NCBI GenBank assembly: GCA_959599615.1
Contig: CAUGKA010000108.1
Coordinates: forward strand, 1 to 6,972
Origin: an uncultured Collinsella sp.
Lineage (GTDB): Bacteria > Actinomycetota > Coriobacteriia > Coriobacteriales > Coriobacteriaceae
Length of the DNA stretch: 6,972 nucleotides
Direction of reading: 5' to 3'
The position numbers and the translations under genes are program-made. Positions 6,774 through 6,972 of this stretch are shown here, in pieces. The notes under the pieces were generated by a model that was given only the letters and a program-made list of their open reading frames with translations, did not search any database and was not told where the DNA came from. Position 1 is the stretch's first letter, and each line of letters starts with the position of its first letter.

Positions 6774-6804
6774 ATTATCGCGCAAATACAAAAGAAGGAC
6801 TCAA
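6774..6804 (-). promoter_or_regulatory. Possible coaE operon promoter
   Basis: In the AT-rich leader between the upstream terminator and coaE, the minus strand carries TTGAGT (6799-6804) and GATAAT (6774-6779), each close to the sigma-70-type consensus. The spacing is 19 bases, longer than the ideal 17. A promoter is expected somewhere in this stretch because a terminator lies just upstream, but this particular pair is only a candidate. Confidence 0.3.
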
Positions 6805-6869
6805 AATACAGCCAAACAGTAAGACAAGCTAAAAGAAGGCGAGTTCTTGTATTACAGCTCTCTATAAAA

Positions 6870-6904
6870 CGCAATAAAGGGAGAGGCCGCGAGGCCTCCC
6901 CCTT
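6870..6904 (-). terminator. Hairpin terminator of the gene upstream of coaE
   Basis: The minus-strand RNA forms a 12-bp stem, 6893-6904 with 6877-6888, around a 4-base loop (6889-6892). It includes one G-U pair (6899/6882) that would be an A-C mismatch in the plus-strand RNA. It is followed by TATTGCGTTTT (6876 down to 6866). It starts two bases after the TGA at 6907-6909, the same close stop-to-hairpin arrangement as at the end of uvrB. The stem is strong; the T tract is interrupted. Confidence 0.7.
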
Positions 6905-6906
6905 CT

Positions 6907-6972
6907 TCAAGTCTTGCGACGGCTCGGTGCCGTCCACCGGTCAGCGGCGCCCTGGCCTCCCACGGGCTGGCC
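6907..6972 (-). CDS. Possible C-terminal end of an unidentified gene (partial)
   Basis: On the minus strand an open frame enters at the window edge and ends at TGA 6907-6909, giving 21 residues that end in DRWTAPSRRKT. The call rests on the terminator that starts two bases after this stop and on GC-rich codon use. The tail is basic and glycine-rich and matches no family I can name. In several actinobacteria rpsA lies next to coaE, but this tail does not itself show ribosomal protein S1. It could also be non-coding. Confidence 0.45.
   Translation of the reverse strand, partial: GQPVGGQGAADRWTAPSRRKT

Noticed and set aside
6746..6937. A 64-residue N-terminal extension of coaE from GTG 6937, including a hydrophobic stretch
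   Set aside because: It covers the upstream terminator hairpin and an AT-rich leader. The P-loop kinase domain starts at 6745 with a strong ribosome binding site, so the hydrophobic stretch is translated leader DNA.

Overview
The window is compact, moderately GC-rich bacterial chromosome with five complete protein genes and two gene ends cut by the window edges. Gene content and codon style (a Mrp/NBP35 ATPase end, two unrelated flavoproteins, and a coaE - lytic transglycosylase - uvrB cluster) suggest a gut actinobacterium of the class Coriobacteriia, possibly Collinsella. That placement is inferred from the style of the proteins; no sequence search was run. No mobile element, CRISPR array, rRNA or tRNA was seen, and the region reads as ordinary core genome.

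Left part, plus strand (1-3172): the last 58 codons of a Mrp/NBP35-type Fe-S carrier ATPase end at 179. A GTG-started flavoprotein of the HI0933/BaiN type begins at the next base. A strong hairpin terminator candidate (1482-1505) separates it from a second, larger flavoprotein of the COG2509 type, whose start is fixed at 1532 by an AAGGAG ribosome binding site.

Middle (3173-3237): the plus-strand and minus-strand blocks converge on one hairpin. Its base pairs are complete, counting G-U pairs, only in the minus-strand RNA, so it is best read as the uvrB terminator, possibly also working for the plus strand.

Right part, minus strand (6972 down to 3238): the order of transcription is the end of an unidentified gene (stop at 6907-6909), its hairpin terminator (6877-6904), an AT-rich leader of about 130 bp, coaE (dephospho-CoA kinase), a membrane-anchored lytic transglycosylase overlapping coaE by 8 bp, and uvrB 51 bp further on. 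This looks like one operon joining the last step of CoA synthesis, cell-wall remodelling and nucleotide excision repair. Three starts were corrected from ribosome-binding-site positions (1532, 6111 and 6745).

No new system is evident. The items most worth a second look are the unusual HI0933-type flavoprotein with a lysine/arginine-rich insert, the tandem of two uncharacterised flavoproteins, the TATAAT-plus-hairpin arrangement between them, and a LexA-box-like imperfect palindrome upstream of the coaE-uvrB cluster.
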